Origin: Sulfurisoma sp963709555
GTDB taxonomy: Bacteria > Pseudomonadota > Gammaproteobacteria > Burkholderiales > Rhodocyclaceae
Assembly: GCA_963709555.1 (NCBI GenBank)
Contig: CAVPWR010000008.1
Location: 806,001-870,000 of the forward strand
Direction of reading: 5' to 3'
DNA: 64,000 bases
The translations under genes and the position numbers were made by a program. The notes beneath the pieces are model-generated. The model had not been told where the DNA came from and searched no databases. It saw only the letters and a program-made list of their open reading frames with translations. The number at the start of each line of letters is the position of its first letter. Within the stretch, counting starts at the first letter, position 1. This document shows positions 1-11,723 of the stretch, in pieces.

Positions 1-177
1 GGTCCAGTAACCAGTGCGCCAGCACAGGCCGTAGCCGCTCTTGGCGACATAGCCGCGCTGATCGATGACGTAACCGACAGTGCCCTTCATGTCCACGCCC
101 GGGGTCTGGGCGTAAGCGGAAGCGCCGATACCCAGCAGGGTGGCCGCCAGCAGCGAAAGTTTGATTGTGTTCTTCAT
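1..177 (-). CDS. OmpA-family outer membrane protein, N-terminal part (cut by window edge)
   Basis: Only the first 59 codons are in the window; the gene runs off the left end. The start ATG has a good ribosome binding site (GAGGGAG) upstream. The first 23 residues form a Sec signal peptide (Lys-Asn-Thr start, Leu/Ala-rich core, cleavage after SAYAQ). The mature part, VIDQRGYVAKSGYGLCWRTG, resembles the short Cys-containing segment that precedes the peptidoglycan-binding domain in betaproteobacterial OmpA proteins. Those proteins tie the outer membrane to peptidoglycan, but that domain itself is not visible here, so the family call rests on the N-terminus. Confidence 0.7.
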   Translation of the reverse strand, partial: MKNTIKLSLLAATLLGIGASAYAQTPGVDMKGTVGYVIDQRGYVAKSGYGLCWRTGYWT

Positions 178-283
178 GTGCTCCCTCGTCTGAAAAGAAA
201 CTATCGATCACGATAGCGAGTCTTGATTACCGGATCGGCCCCGCGACTTGGCCATTCTGGCTGTCGCAGCTGTCGATCCGTCA

Positions 284-1606
284 TTACTTACAAAGATCAG
301 TATGCCACAAATTCGCCATTTCAATCAAATGGCGTGTATCGAAATCGACGGGTTTTCCCTCGCAGATCCTGAGCCGCCCGGCGACCCAGGTGTGGCTGAC
401 GTGCTCGCGGCCCGCGACATAGACGAGATGCGATGCCGGGTCGAAGCAGGGTTGCACAGTCCAGTCATCGAGGCGCACGGCGCACAGGTCGGCGCTCTTG
501 CCCGGGACCAGCGAACCGATTTCCGCGTCGAGGCCGAGTGCGGTAGCGCCGTTCAGGGTTGCCATGCGCAGGACGGTAGTGGCCGGCAGCGCCGTGGCAT
601 CGGCGCCGCCGACCTTGGCGAGCAGCGCCGCATGACGCATTTCGCGAAACAGGTCGAGGCGGTTGTTGCTGGCGGCACCGTCGCTGCCCAGTCCGACGCC
701 TACGCCGTGTGCCTGCAGCACGGTCACCGGGGCGATGCCGCTGGCGAGCTTCATGTTCGACGTCGGGCAGTGTGCCAGGTGGCAGCCATGTTCGCCGAGC
801 AGGCTGATTTCGTCCGGTTCGACGTGTACGCCATGCACGGCGAGCAGGCCCGGGCCAAGCAGTCCCGTACGCTGCAGGCGGGCCAGCGGACGCACACCGT
901 ACTGGCGGATGCTGTCATCGATCTCTGCGCGGGTTTCGTGGATATGGATATGTACCGGCAGGTCGAGCTGGTTGGCCAGCAGTGCCACGCGCTCGAAGCT
1001 CCTGTCGCTCACCGTGTAGGGCGCGTGCGGCGCGAGACAGAAGGAAAGCAGGGGTTCGTGGCGCAGTGAGTCACGGGTGGCCAGACCCTTGGCAAGATAA
1101 TCGGCGGCATCGGCGGCGTAGGCCGTCGCGAACTCGATGACCGTGATGCCCAGTGCCGCGCGGATGCCGGCCTCGAGCACCGCCTCGGCGGCGGCTTCCG
1201 GGTAGAAGTACATGTCGTTGAAGCAGGTAATGCCGCCGCGCAGCATTTCCCAGCAGGCCAGCAGCGTCCCGTCGCGGACGAAGGTGGGCGATACGAGGCG
1301 CCCCTCGGCGGGCCAGATGCGCTCGTTGAGCCAGCGCATCAGCGGCATGTCGTCGGCAAACCCGCGCATCAGGGACATCGCGGCGTGGGTGTGCAGGTTC
1401 ACCAGGCCCGGCAGCAGCACATGCTCGGGCAGCGCCTGGCGCTGGCGCGGCGAGAAGCGGGTTGCCGCCTCACTTCGCGGCAACAGGGCCACGATTCGCC
1501 CCTTATCGACCGCCAGCGCATGTTCCTCCAGGATGATGCCGGCCGGCTCGATCGGGATGATCCAACGCGGCTCGATCAGCAGGTCGATGGAGGTGGGGGC
1601 TGTCAT
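284..1606 (-). CDS. mtaD: Amidohydrolase, 5-methylthioadenosine / S-adenosylhomocysteine deaminase family
   Basis: 440-residue TRZ/ATZ-type amidohydrolase, the usual length for MtaD-like enzymes, which deaminate methylthioadenosine or S-adenosylhomocysteine in the cytosol. The metal ligands are visible: HTH at residues 72-74 after the PGLVNLHTH signature, a substrate-pocket motif FCLAPHAPYTVSD in the middle, HIHIHETRAE, and GSDGAASNN near residue 310. Substrate choice within this family cannot be read from motifs alone; guanine deaminase-like or other aminohydrolase activity is possible. It lies between the OmpA-like gene (same strand) and gyrA, which is transcribed divergently. Confidence 0.8.
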   Translation of the reverse strand: MTAPTSIDLLIEPRWIIPIEPAGIILEEHALAVDKGRIVALLPRSEAATRFSPRQRQALPEHVLLPGLVNLHTHAAMSLMRGFADDMPLMRWLNERIWPAEGRLVSPTFVRDGTLLACWEMLRGGITCFNDMYFYPEAAAEAVLEAGIRAALGITVIEFATAYAADAADYLAKGLATRDSLRHEPLLSFCLAPHAPYTVSDRSFERVALLANQLDLPVHIHIHETRAEIDDSIRQYGVRPLARLQRTGLLGPGLLAVHGVHVEPDEISLLGEHGCHLAHCPTSNMKLASGIAPVTVLQAHGVGVGLGSDGAASNNRLDLFREMRHAALLAKVGGADATALPATTVLRMATLNGATALGLDAEIGSLVPGKSADLCAVRLDDWTVQPCFDPASHLVYVAGREHVSHTWVAGRLRICEGKPVDFDTRHLIEMANLWHTDLCK

Positions 1607-1745
1607 GGCAGCGATTTAAGCACAGGCGGGTAGCGGCCGGGCGTCTGGGCGGCCCCGCCATTCAGGCGGGGGCGGCCGGGCTGGTGCGCCATGGTAAGAT
1701 TTATGCTTTTCGCCGGTCCGCTGAGCGGGCGCCATTGACGGACAT
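1607..1745. promoter_or_regulatory. Divergent mtaD / gyrA intergenic region with GC-rich hairpin
   Basis: 139 bp between two divergent starts, so it should hold both promoters. It contains an imperfect hairpin, GCCCCGCC (1652-1659) with GGCGGGGGC after a short ATTCA loop, and an AT-richer stretch (GGTAAGATTTATGC, about 1692) that could carry the gyrA -10 region. I cannot assign exact promoter elements. Confidence 0.35.
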
Positions 1746-4298
<2,553 letters not shown>

Positions 4299-4300
4299 TC

Positions 4301-5384
4301 ATGTCTCGCGTATTCAATTTCAGCGCCGGTCCCGCCGCTCTGCCCGAGGAGGTGCTGCGCCAGGCCGCCGAGGAGATGGTCGATTGGCACGGCTCCGGCC
4401 AGTCGGTGATGGAAATGAGCCACCGCGGCAAGGAATTCATGGGCATCGCCGCCGCCGCCGAGGCGGACCTGCGCGAGCTGATGGGCATTCCCGCCAACTA
4501 CAAGGTGCTGTTCCTGCAGGGCGGCGCCTCGCTGCAGTTCGAGATGATCCCGATCAACCTGCTGCGCGGCAAGGGCACGGCCGACTACGTCCATACCGGC
4601 GAATGGGCGAAGAAGGCGATCAAGGCCGCCAGGATTTTCGGCAACGTCAATGTCGTCGCCAGCGCCGAGGACAGGGGCTTCACCTACGCGCCGGCGCAGT
4701 CGGGCTGGAAGCTCGACAAGAACGCCGCCTACGTCCATTACACCGCCAACGAGACCATCGGCGGCGTCGAGTTCCAGTGGACGCCCGAGACCGGTGATGT
4801 GCCGCTGGTCTGCGACATGTCCTCCAACATCCTGTCGCGGGCCATCGATGTCAGCAAGTACGGCCTGATCTACGCCGGCGCACAGAAGAACATCGGCCCG
4901 GCCGGCCTGACCATCGTCATCGTCCGCGACGACCTCGTCGGCAAGGCCCAGCCGACCCCGCCGCCCATGCTCGACTACAAGACCCACGTCGATGCCGACT
5001 CCATGTACAACACGCCGCCGACCTATTCCATCTACATCGCCGGCCTGGTGTTCCAGTGGCTCAAGAAGAATGGCGGCGTGGCGGCGATGGAGCAGCAAGA
5101 ACGTCGAGAAGTCGAAGCTGCTCTACGATTACCTCGGCACCACCGACTTCTACCGCAACCCCGTCAACCCGGCCGACCGCTCGCGCATGAACATCCCGTT
5201 CACGCTCAAGGATGCCGCTCTCGACGAGGCCTTCCTCAAGGGCGCCAAGGAACGCGGCATGACCCAGCTCAAGGGCCACCGCTCGGTCGGCGGCATGCGC
5301 GCCTCGATCTACAACGCCATGCCGGTCGAGGGCGTCAAGGCCCTGGTCGATTACATGCGCGAGTTCGAAAAGAGCCATGGCTGA
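4301..5384 (+). CDS. serC: Phosphoserine aminotransferase (one frameshift)
   Basis: SerC converts 3-phosphohydroxypyruvate to phosphoserine (and acts in pyridoxal phosphate synthesis). The start MSRVFNFSAGPAALP and the PLP lysine K196 in GAQKNIGP are typical. The reading frame breaks at about 5096: after ...GGVAAMEQ the frame moves by +1 and continues NVEKSKLLYDYLGTTDFYRN to the normal C-terminus at 5384. Removing one C at 5096 restores a protein of about 360 residues, the usual length. Serine synthesis is basic metabolism and both halves are fully conserved, so a sequencing error is more likely than a dead gene. The end overlaps serA by 8 bp. Confidence 0.93.
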
Positions 5385-6560
5385 GCCCTTCCAGGTTCTG
5401 GTTCTCAACAACATCTCGGCCAAGGGCCTGGCCCGCCTGCCGGCAGAACGCTTCGTCGCCGGCAAGGACCTCGCCAGGCCCGATGCGGTGCTGGTGCGCT
5501 CGGCCGACATGCACGGCATGGACATCCCGAAGAGCGTGCTGGCCATCGGCCGCGCCGGTTCGGGCACCAACAACATCCCGGTCAAGGCCATGAGTGCACG
5601 CGGCGTCCCGGTGTTCAATGCCCCCGGCGCCAATGCCAACGCCGTCAAGGAACTGGTGCTGGCCGGCATGCTGATGGCGGCGCGCAACATCGGCGGCGCC
5701 ATGTGCTTCGTCGTCGGCCTCGATCCCGCCGATCCCGAGATGGAGAAGAAGGTCGAGGACGGCAAGAAGACCTTCGCCGGCTACGAATTGGCCGGTCACA
5801 CCCTGGGTGTGGTCGGCCTCGGCATGATCGGCCGCCTCGTCGCCGACATGGCGCTCAAGATGGGCATGAACGTGCTCGGCTACGATCCGGAGATCACCAT
5901 CGAGGCGGCCTGGAGCCTGTCGTCGAAGGTGAAGAAGGCCAACTCGGTGACCGAAGTGCTCAAGCATTCGCATTTCGTCTCGCTGCACGTGCCGCTGGTC
6001 GAGGCGACGCGCCACATGATCAATCCCGAATCGCTGGCGCACATGAAACATGGCGCCGTTCTGCTCAATTTCTCGCGCGAAGGCGTGGTGGACGAGGCGG
6101 CAGTGCTGGCGGCGCTGGAAGCGCGCAAGCTCGGCAGCTACGTCTGCGACTTCCCCAGCCCCAGGTCAACGCCAATCCGCACGTGATCGCGCTGCCGCAC
6201 CTCGGCGCGTCGACGCGCGAGGCCGAGGAAAACTGCGCCACCATGGTCGCCGACCAGCTGCGCGATTACCTGCTCGACGGCAATGTGGTCAACGCCGTCA
6301 ACTTCCCGAATGTCGTGATGCCGCGCGAATCCAGATTCCGCATCGCCGTCGCCAACGCCAACGTCCCCAACATGCTCGGCCAGATCTCGACGGCCATGGC
6401 CGGGGCCAGGCTCAACATCCACAACATGATGAACAAGTCGAAAGGCGACATCGCCTACACGCTGGTGGATGTGGACAGCAAGGTGCCGAAGAAGGTGATC
6501 GAGGCGATCGCGAAAATCGAAGGCGTGCTGGCGGTGCGCTATCTGCCGGTGGAAGGCTGA
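5377..6560 (+). CDS. serA: D-3-phosphoglycerate dehydrogenase (one frameshift)
   Basis: Catalyses the first step of serine synthesis, oxidising 3-phosphoglycerate with NAD+; SerC, encoded just upstream, takes the product. The Rossmann motif GVVGLGMIG follows the catalytic-domain signature RAGSGTNN, and the catalytic His is in IALPHLGAST. A small ACT domain forms the C-terminus (from about FRIAVANANVPNML), where serine feedback commonly acts in this family. The frame is lost at 6159-6163: the run in AGCCCCAGG seems to lack one C, since adding it gives CDFPSPQVNANPHVIALPHL. The full protein would be about 394 residues. The final TGA overlaps the pheA ATG. Confidence 0.93.
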
Positions 6561-7666
6561 TGGCGGCGGATCCGACGAAACTGGAGCAGGAAGAGCTCGG
6601 CCGTTTGCGCCAGGGCATCGATGCGCTCGACGACAAGGTGCTGGGCCTCATCAACGAACGCGCCAAGCTGGCCCATCGCATCGGCGAGATCAAGCACGGC
6701 AACATCTACCGGCCGGAACGCGAGGCGCAGGTGCTGCGGCGCCTGGCCGAGGCAAATGTGCTGGGCGGAGGGCCGCTGCCGGAAGGCGCCGTGCGCCAGA
6801 TCTTCCGCGAGATCATGTCCGCCTGCCTCGCTCTCGAGCAGCCGCTGCGCATCGCCTATCTCGGCCCGGCCGGAACCTTCTCGGAAAGCGCCGCGAAGCA
6901 GCATTTCGGCTCGGCACCGGCGCTCACACCCTGCGGTGCAATCGACGACGTCTTCCGTGCCGTCGAGTCGGGCAATGCCGATTACGGCGTGGTGCCGGTG
7001 GAAAACTCCACCGAGGGTGCCATCGGCCGCACGCTCGATTTGCTGGTTTCCTCCCCGCTGCAGATCTGTGGCGAGATCAATCTGCGCATTCACCAGAACT
7101 TGTTGTCGAAGGCCGAGTCGCTGGCGGGCATCACCAAACTTTATTCGCACGCCCAGTCGCTGGCGCAGTGCCACGAGTGGCTCAACCGCAACCTGGCCAC
7201 GCTGCAACGCGTGCCGGTCGCGAGCAACGCCGAGGCGGCGCGCATGGCGGCGGACGATACGGCATCGTGCGCCATCGCCGGCGAGGCGGCGGCCAGGCTT
7301 TACGGCCTCAACCTGCTCGCGACCAGTATCGAGGACGACCCCAACAACACCACGCGCTTCCTCGTCCTGGCAACGCACGACGCCGGGCTGTCGGGGCAGG
7401 ATCGCACCTCCTTCGTCTGCTCCGCGCAGAACAAGCCGGGCGCCGTGCATGACCTGCTGACGCCGCTGAAGGAGCACGGCGTGTCGATGACCAAGTTCGA
7501 ATCGCGCCCTGCGCGCGGCTTCGGGGGCAGTCGCTGGGAATACGTGTTCTTCATCGACGTCGAGGGCCACCGCTCCGAGCCGCGCGTGGCGGCGGCGCTG
7601 GACGACCTGCGTGGCCGCGTCGGTTTCCTGAAAGAGTTGGGTTCCTATCCCCGCTCCAGCCAGTGA
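6560..7666 (+). CDS. pheA: Bifunctional chorismate mutase / prephenate dehydratase (P-protein)
   Basis: Starts at the ATG overlapping the serA stop (ATGA arrangement). Residues 1 to about 90 form an AroQ-type chorismate mutase (RQGIDALDDKVLGLINERA), and about 95-275 the prephenate dehydratase domain beginning RIAYLGPAGTFSE with the catalytic Thr in the NTTRFLVL segment. The last 80 residues form an ACT regulatory domain containing the ESRPARGFGGSRWEYVFF motif (a variant of the ESRP phenylalanine-binding motif). 368 residues, usual for the family. It carries chorismate to phenylpyruvate. It is followed after 10 bp by an aminotransferase that can finish phenylalanine. Confidence 0.96.
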   Translation: MAADPTKLEQEELGRLRQGIDALDDKVLGLINERAKLAHRIGEIKHGNIYRPEREAQVLRRLAEANVLGGGPLPEGAVRQIFREIMSACLALEQPLRIAYLGPAGTFSESAAKQHFGSAPALTPCGAIDDVFRAVESGNADYGVVPVENSTEGAIGRTLDLLVSSPLQICGEINLRIHQNLLSKAESLAGITKLYSHAQSLAQCHEWLNRNLATLQRVPVASNAEAARMAADDTASCAIAGEAAARLYGLNLLATSIEDDPNNTTRFLVLATHDAGLSGQDRTSFVCSAQNKPGAVHDLLTPLKEHGVSMTKFESRPARGFGGSRWEYVFFIDVEGHRSEPRVAAALDDLRGRVGFLKELGSYPRSSQ

Positions 7667-7676
7667 GGGTTTCACC

Positions 7677-8765
7677 ATGAGCATCGCCGCCCAGGCACCG
7701 GCCTACATCCGCGCCATTTCACCCTACGTTCCCGGCAAGCCGATCACCGAGCTGGCCCGCGAAATGGGTCTTGCGGTCGAGCGCATCGTCAAGCTCGCAT
7801 CGAACGAAAACCCGCTGGGCATGAGCCCGAAGGCGCGCGCTGCGGTCGAAAAGGCCATCGCGGGAATCGAGCGCTATCCCGACCAGTTCGAGCTGATCGC
7901 CGCGCTGGCCGAGCGCCTTGGCGTCGAACAGGGGCAGATCGTGCTCGGCAACGGTTCCAACGACGTGCTCGATCTCGCGGCGCGGGTGTTCCTCGCGCCG
8001 GGCCGTTCATCGGTGTTCTCGCAGCACGCCTTCGCCGTCTATCCGCTGGCGACCATGAGCGCCGGCGGCGAGTGCATCGCCGCTCCCGCAAAGCATTACG
8101 GCCACGACCTCGACGCCATGCGCGCGTCGATCCGCCCCGACACCCGCGTTGTCTGGATCGCCAACCCCAACAACCCGACCGGCAACTTCCTGCCCTATGC
8201 CGAGGTGAAGGCCTTCCTCCAGGCCGTGCCGGCGGATGTCGCGGTGGTCCTCGACGAGGCCTACAACGAATACCTGCCGCCGGCCGAGCGCGTCGATACC
8301 GTGGCCTGGCTCAAGGATTTCCCGAACCTGGTCATCACCCGCACCTTCTCCAAGATCTACGGCCTCGCCGGCCTGCGCGTGGGCTATGCCGTTGCATCAA
8401 AGGAAGTCGCCGACCTGCTCAACCGCGTGCGCCAGCCCTTCAACGTGAACAACCTTGCCATCGCGGCGGCCCGCGCGGCGCTCGACGACCACCTGTTCAT
8501 CGCCGAATCCTACGAACTCAACCGCCGCGGCATGGAGCAGATCGTCGCCGGCCTCAAGCGCCTCGGCCTCGAACACATTCCCTCGCACGGCAACTTCGTC
8601 ACCTTTGCCGTGGCCGATGGCGCAGCGATAAACCAGAAGCTGCTGCGGCAGGGCGTGATCGTCCGGCCCATCGGCGGCTATGGCCTGCCCAAGCACCTGC
8701 GCGTGACCATCGGCCGCGAAACCGAGAACGTTCGTTTCCTCGAAGCGCTGGAACAGTCACTCTGA
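7677..8765 (+). CDS. hisC: Histidinol-phosphate / aromatic aminotransferase
   Basis: 362-residue class II PLP aminotransferase. The Schiff-base lysine is K226 in TRTFSKIYGLAGLRVG; NPNNPTGN and DEAYNEY bind cofactor. The family transaminates histidinol phosphate. Copies placed between pheA and tyrA, as here, are usually taken to serve aromatic amino-acid synthesis, perhaps as a second HisC; that role is inferred from position. Its TGA overlaps the tyrA ATG by one base. Confidence 0.92.
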   Translation: MSIAAQAPAYIRAISPYVPGKPITELAREMGLAVERIVKLASNENPLGMSPKARAAVEKAIAGIERYPDQFELIAALAERLGVEQGQIVLGNGSNDVLDLAARVFLAPGRSSVFSQHAFAVYPLATMSAGGECIAAPAKHYGHDLDAMRASIRPDTRVVWIANPNNPTGNFLPYAEVKAFLQAVPADVAVVLDEAYNEYLPPAERVDTVAWLKDFPNLVITRTFSKIYGLAGLRVGYAVASKEVADLLNRVRQPFNVNNLAIAAARAALDDHLFIAESYELNRRGMEQIVAGLKRLGLEHIPSHGNFVTFAVADGAAINQKLLRQGVIVRPIGGYGLPKHLRVTIGRETENVRFLEALEQSL

Positions 8766-9658
8766 TGGCGAGCAAGGTTGTCATCTGCGGTGTCGGGCTG
8801 ATCGGCGGTTCGTTCGCGCTGGCACTCAAAAAGTCGGCGCTGGCGCTACGGCAGGAGGTTCGCTTCGTCGGCATGGGGCGCACCCGCGCCCCGCTGGAGC
8901 AGGCGTTGCGGCTCGGCGTCATCGACGAGATTGAGACGGACTGGGCCGCCGCGCTGGCAGGCGCCGACCTGGTCCTGCTCGGCATGCCGGTCGGCCAGAT
9001 GCCGGCGGTGATGCGGGCACTGGTGCCGCATCTCGAACCGCAGACCATCGTCACCGACGGCGGCAGCACCAAGTCCGACGTGGTCGCCGCCGCGCGCGCG
9101 GCCTTCGGCGCCAGGATCGGCCAGTTCGTCCCCGGCCACCCGATCGCCGGTGCCGAGAAGAGCGGGGTCTCCGCGGCGAAAGCCGACCTTTACCGTGACA
9201 AGCGGGTGGTGCTGACGCCGCTGCCCGAAAACGCACCGGGAGACGTGAAGGCTGTCCGCGCGGTTTGGGAACTCTGTGGCGCGAAGGTCTCGCAGCTCGC
9301 CCCCGACGAGCACGACCGCGTTTTCGCCGCGGTGAGCCACTTGCCGCACCTGCTGGCCTTCGCCCTGGTGCACGACCTCGCCAGCCGCGACAATGCCGAC
9401 CAGCTCTTCGGCTTCGCCGCCGGCGGCTTCCGCGACTTCACCCGCATCGCCAGCAGTCATCCCGAGATGTGGCGCGACATCAGTCTCTCCAACCGCACGG
9501 CGCTGCTGGCAGAGCTCGATGCCTACATGGCCGAACTGCTGCACGCCCGCGTGCTGCTGGCCTCGGCCGACAGCGCCGGGCTCGAAACCATGTTCGCCAC
9601 GGCGCGCGCGCGGCGCGACGCCTGGCTTGATTCACTGGCGCCTTCGATAGGCGAATAA
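8765..9658 (+). CDS. tyrA: Prephenate / arogenate dehydrogenase
   Basis: 297-residue NAD(P)-dependent dehydrogenase of tyrosine synthesis. Nucleotide-binding motif GVGLIGGSFALAL at residues 7-19; the conserved VPGHPIAGAEKSG segment and the catalytic-domain helix HDRVFAAVSHLPHLLAFAL are present. Start chosen at the ATG overlapping the hisC stop. Residues 22-28 (KKSALAL) are encoded by one copy of the dispersed 22-nt motif (8829-8850), which is unusual inside a conserved enzyme. It lies four bases upstream of aroA-cmk. Confidence 0.95.
   Translation: MASKVVICGVGLIGGSFALALKKSALALRQEVRFVGMGRTRAPLEQALRLGVIDEIETDWAAALAGADLVLLGMPVGQMPAVMRALVPHLEPQTIVTDGGSTKSDVVAAARAAFGARIGQFVPGHPIAGAEKSGVSAAKADLYRDKRVVLTPLPENAPGDVKAVRAVWELCGAKVSQLAPDEHDRVFAAVSHLPHLLAFALVHDLASRDNADQLFGFAAGGFRDFTRIASSHPEMWRDISLSNRTALLAELDAYMAELLHARVLLASADSAGLETMFATARARRDAWLDSLAPSIGE
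8829..8850 (+). repeat. 22-nt dispersed motif, copy 1 (in tyrA)
   Basis: AAAAGTCGGCGCTGGCG, then CT, then ACG. Encodes part of KKSALALR in TyrA. Matches copies 2-7. Confidence 0.8.
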
Positions 9659-9662
9659 AACT

Positions 9663-11615
9663 ATGGAACATATCGACCTTCCCGCGCTGACGCGCGCCAC
9701 CGGCACGATCCGCCTGCCCGGCTCCAAGAGCATTTCCAACCGCATGCTGCTGCTGGCGGCGCTGGCGGAAGGCGACACGGAGATCCGCGACCTGCTCGAT
9801 TCCGACGACACGCACGTGATGCTCGAGGCCCTGAAAAAAGTAGGCGTTGGCGTTACGGCGGTTGGTGTCAACGCCTACCGGATCAAGGGCTGCGGCGGCC
9901 CTTTCCCGGGCAAGAGCGGCGATCTATTCATGGGCAATGCCGGCACGGCGATCCGGCCGCTGACGGCGGCGCTGGCTCTGTCGGGCGGGCATTACCACGT
10001 CAGCGGCGTGCCGCGCATGCACGAGCGGCCGATCGGCGATCTCGTCGACGGCCTGCGCCAGATCGGCGCAGACGTCCGCTATACCGGCAATGAAGGATTC
10101 CCGCCACTGGAGATTTTTCCGGCGACCGTGGCGCTGGCGGCGCCGATCCGCGTGCGCGGCGACGTTTCGTCGCAGTTCCTCACCGCGCTGCTGATGGCCT
10201 TGCCGCTCACCGGCCAGACCGCAGTGATCGAAATGACGACCGAGCTGATTTCCCGGCCCTACATCGAGATCACGCTCAACCTGATGGCGCGTTTCGGCGT
10301 CAAGGTCGAGCGCGAAGGCTGGCAGCGATTCACGATCGCCGGCGGGCAGCGCTACACCAGTCCCGGCACTGTCCATGTCGAGGGCGATGCCTCGGGCGCC
10401 TCGTATTTCCTCGCCGCCGGCGCCATCGGCGGCGGGCCGGTGCGGGTCGAGGGCGTCGGGCGTTCCAGCATCCAGGGCGACGTCAAATTCGCCGATGCCC
10501 TGGCCGTCATGGGTGCCCGCATCGAGATGGGCGAGAACTGGATCGAGGCCCGTGCGCCCGCCAGCGGCCGGCTGAAGGCCTTCGACCTCGACCTCAACCA
10601 CATCCCCGATGCCGCGATGACGCTGGCCGTAGCGGCGCTGTTCGCCGACGGTCCGTGCACCCTGCGCAATATCGCCTCGTGGCGCGTCAAGGAAACCGAC
10701 CGCATCGTGGCCATGGCGACGGAATTGCGCAAGCTCGGCGCGACCGTGGAGGAGGGCACTGACTGGATCACCGTCACGCCGCCGCCTGCACCCAAGGCCA
10801 ATGTAGCGATCGATACCTACGACGACCACCGCGTGGCGATGTGCTTTTCGCTGGTGGCGCTCGGCGGCGTGCCGCTGCGCATCAACGATCCGAAATGCGT
10901 GGCCAAGACCTTCCCCGACTACTTCGAGCGCTTCGGCCGCATCGCCGCGCCGGTGATCGCCATCGACGGTCCCTCGGCGTCGGGCAAGGGTACCGTGGCG
11001 CAGCGCGTGGCGGAAACGCTCGGTTTCCATTTTCTCGACAGCGGCGCGCTCTATCGCCTCACCGCGCTGGCGGCCATTCGCGGCGGCGTGGCCCTGGATG
11101 ACGAATCCGCGGTCGCCGCGGTCGCGGCCGCGCTGCCCGCCGAGTTTCCCGGCGACCGCATCCTGCTGGCGGGCGATGACGTGACCGAGGCCATCCGCGC
11201 CGAGGAAATCGGCGTCGGTGCCTCGAAAGTGGCCGCGCTGCCGGCCGTGCGCACGGCGCTGCTCGAGCGCCAGCGCGCCTATCGGCGCCTGCCGGGACTG
11301 GTGGCCGACGGGCGCGACATGGGCTCGGTGGTGTTTCCCGAGGCGCCGGTCAAGGTGTTCCTGACGGCCTCGGCCGAAGCACGCGCCGAAAGACGCCATA
11401 AGCAGTTGATCGGGAAGGGAATGCCTGCTAACATGCGTCCCCTTTTGCAGGACATTCTGCAGGAACTGCGGGAGCGCGATGCCCGCGACGCCGCGAGAAG
11501 CGTCGCTCCGCTCAAGCAGGAAGAGGATGCCGAGCTGGTGGATACCACGCCGCTGGGCATAGCCGAGGCGGTGGCTGCCGTGCTGGACAGTGTCCGGAGG
11601 AAGCTGCCGCAATGA
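9663..11615 (+). CDS. aroA: Fused EPSP synthase (AroA) and cytidylate kinase (Cmk)
   Basis: One 650-residue frame covers two enzymes. Residues 1-428 are a class I 5-enolpyruvylshikimate-3-phosphate synthase (LPGSKSISNR at the start; GNAGTAIRPL; catalytic region HIPDAAMTLAVAALFADG; KETDRI; DDHRVAMCFS). From residue 430 the sequence is cytidylate kinase: P-loop AIDGPSASGKGT, then DSGALYRL and the GRDMGSVVFPEA segment. The first step feeds chorismate synthesis, joining the pheA-hisC-tyrA genes; the second recycles CMP/dCMP. No linker separates the two domains. This fusion is known in some betaproteobacteria, where the genes are otherwise adjacent in the same order. Confidence 0.96.
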   Translation: MEHIDLPALTRATGTIRLPGSKSISNRMLLLAALAEGDTEIRDLLDSDDTHVMLEALKKVGVGVTAVGVNAYRIKGCGGPFPGKSGDLFMGNAGTAIRPLTAALALSGGHYHVSGVPRMHERPIGDLVDGLRQIGADVRYTGNEGFPPLEIFPATVALAAPIRVRGDVSSQFLTALLMALPLTGQTAVIEMTTELISRPYIEITLNLMARFGVKVEREGWQRFTIAGGQRYTSPGTVHVEGDASGASYFLAAGAIGGGPVRVEGVGRSSIQGDVKFADALAVMGARIEMGENWIEARAPASGRLKAFDLDLNHIPDAAMTLAVAALFADGPCTLRNIASWRVKETDRIVAMATELRKLGATVEEGTDWITVTPPPAPKANVAIDTYDDHRVAMCFSLVALGGVPLRINDPKCVAKTFPDYFERFGRIAAPVIAIDGPSASGKGTVAQRVAETLGFHFLDSGALYRLTALAAIRGGVALDDESAVAAVAAALPAEFPGDRILLAGDDVTEAIRAEEIGVGASKVAALPAVRTALLERQRAYRRLPGLVADGRDMGSVVFPEAPVKVFLTASAEARAERRHKQLIGKGMPANMRPLLQDILQELRERDARDAARSVAPLKQEEDAELVDTTPLGIAEAVAAVLDSVRRKLPQ

Positions 11616-11723
11616 AGTAGCGGCGATCATGGCCTGATCGCCGTCGGTGTCGTGACAGTCTCCCGGACTGTCGCGGCAATGTTCAATCAACCCGCCACCT
11701 TCGCGTGGCAAATGGAAGTGTCA

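Noticed and set aside
485..510. A partial match to the 22-nt motif (GGTCGGCGCT) in mtaD
   Set aside because: Only ten bases match, and the A-run and the downstream ACG are absent.
4301..5593. serC frame continuing past the break as a longer protein to 5593
   Set aside because: After codon 265 the translation becomes Arg/Pro-rich without similarity, while the true C-terminus is in the next frame and ends at 5384.
5096..6163. Programmed ribosomal frameshifting in serC or serA
   Set aside because: No slippery heptamer with a following structure was evident, and shifts go in both directions in unrelated genes across the window.
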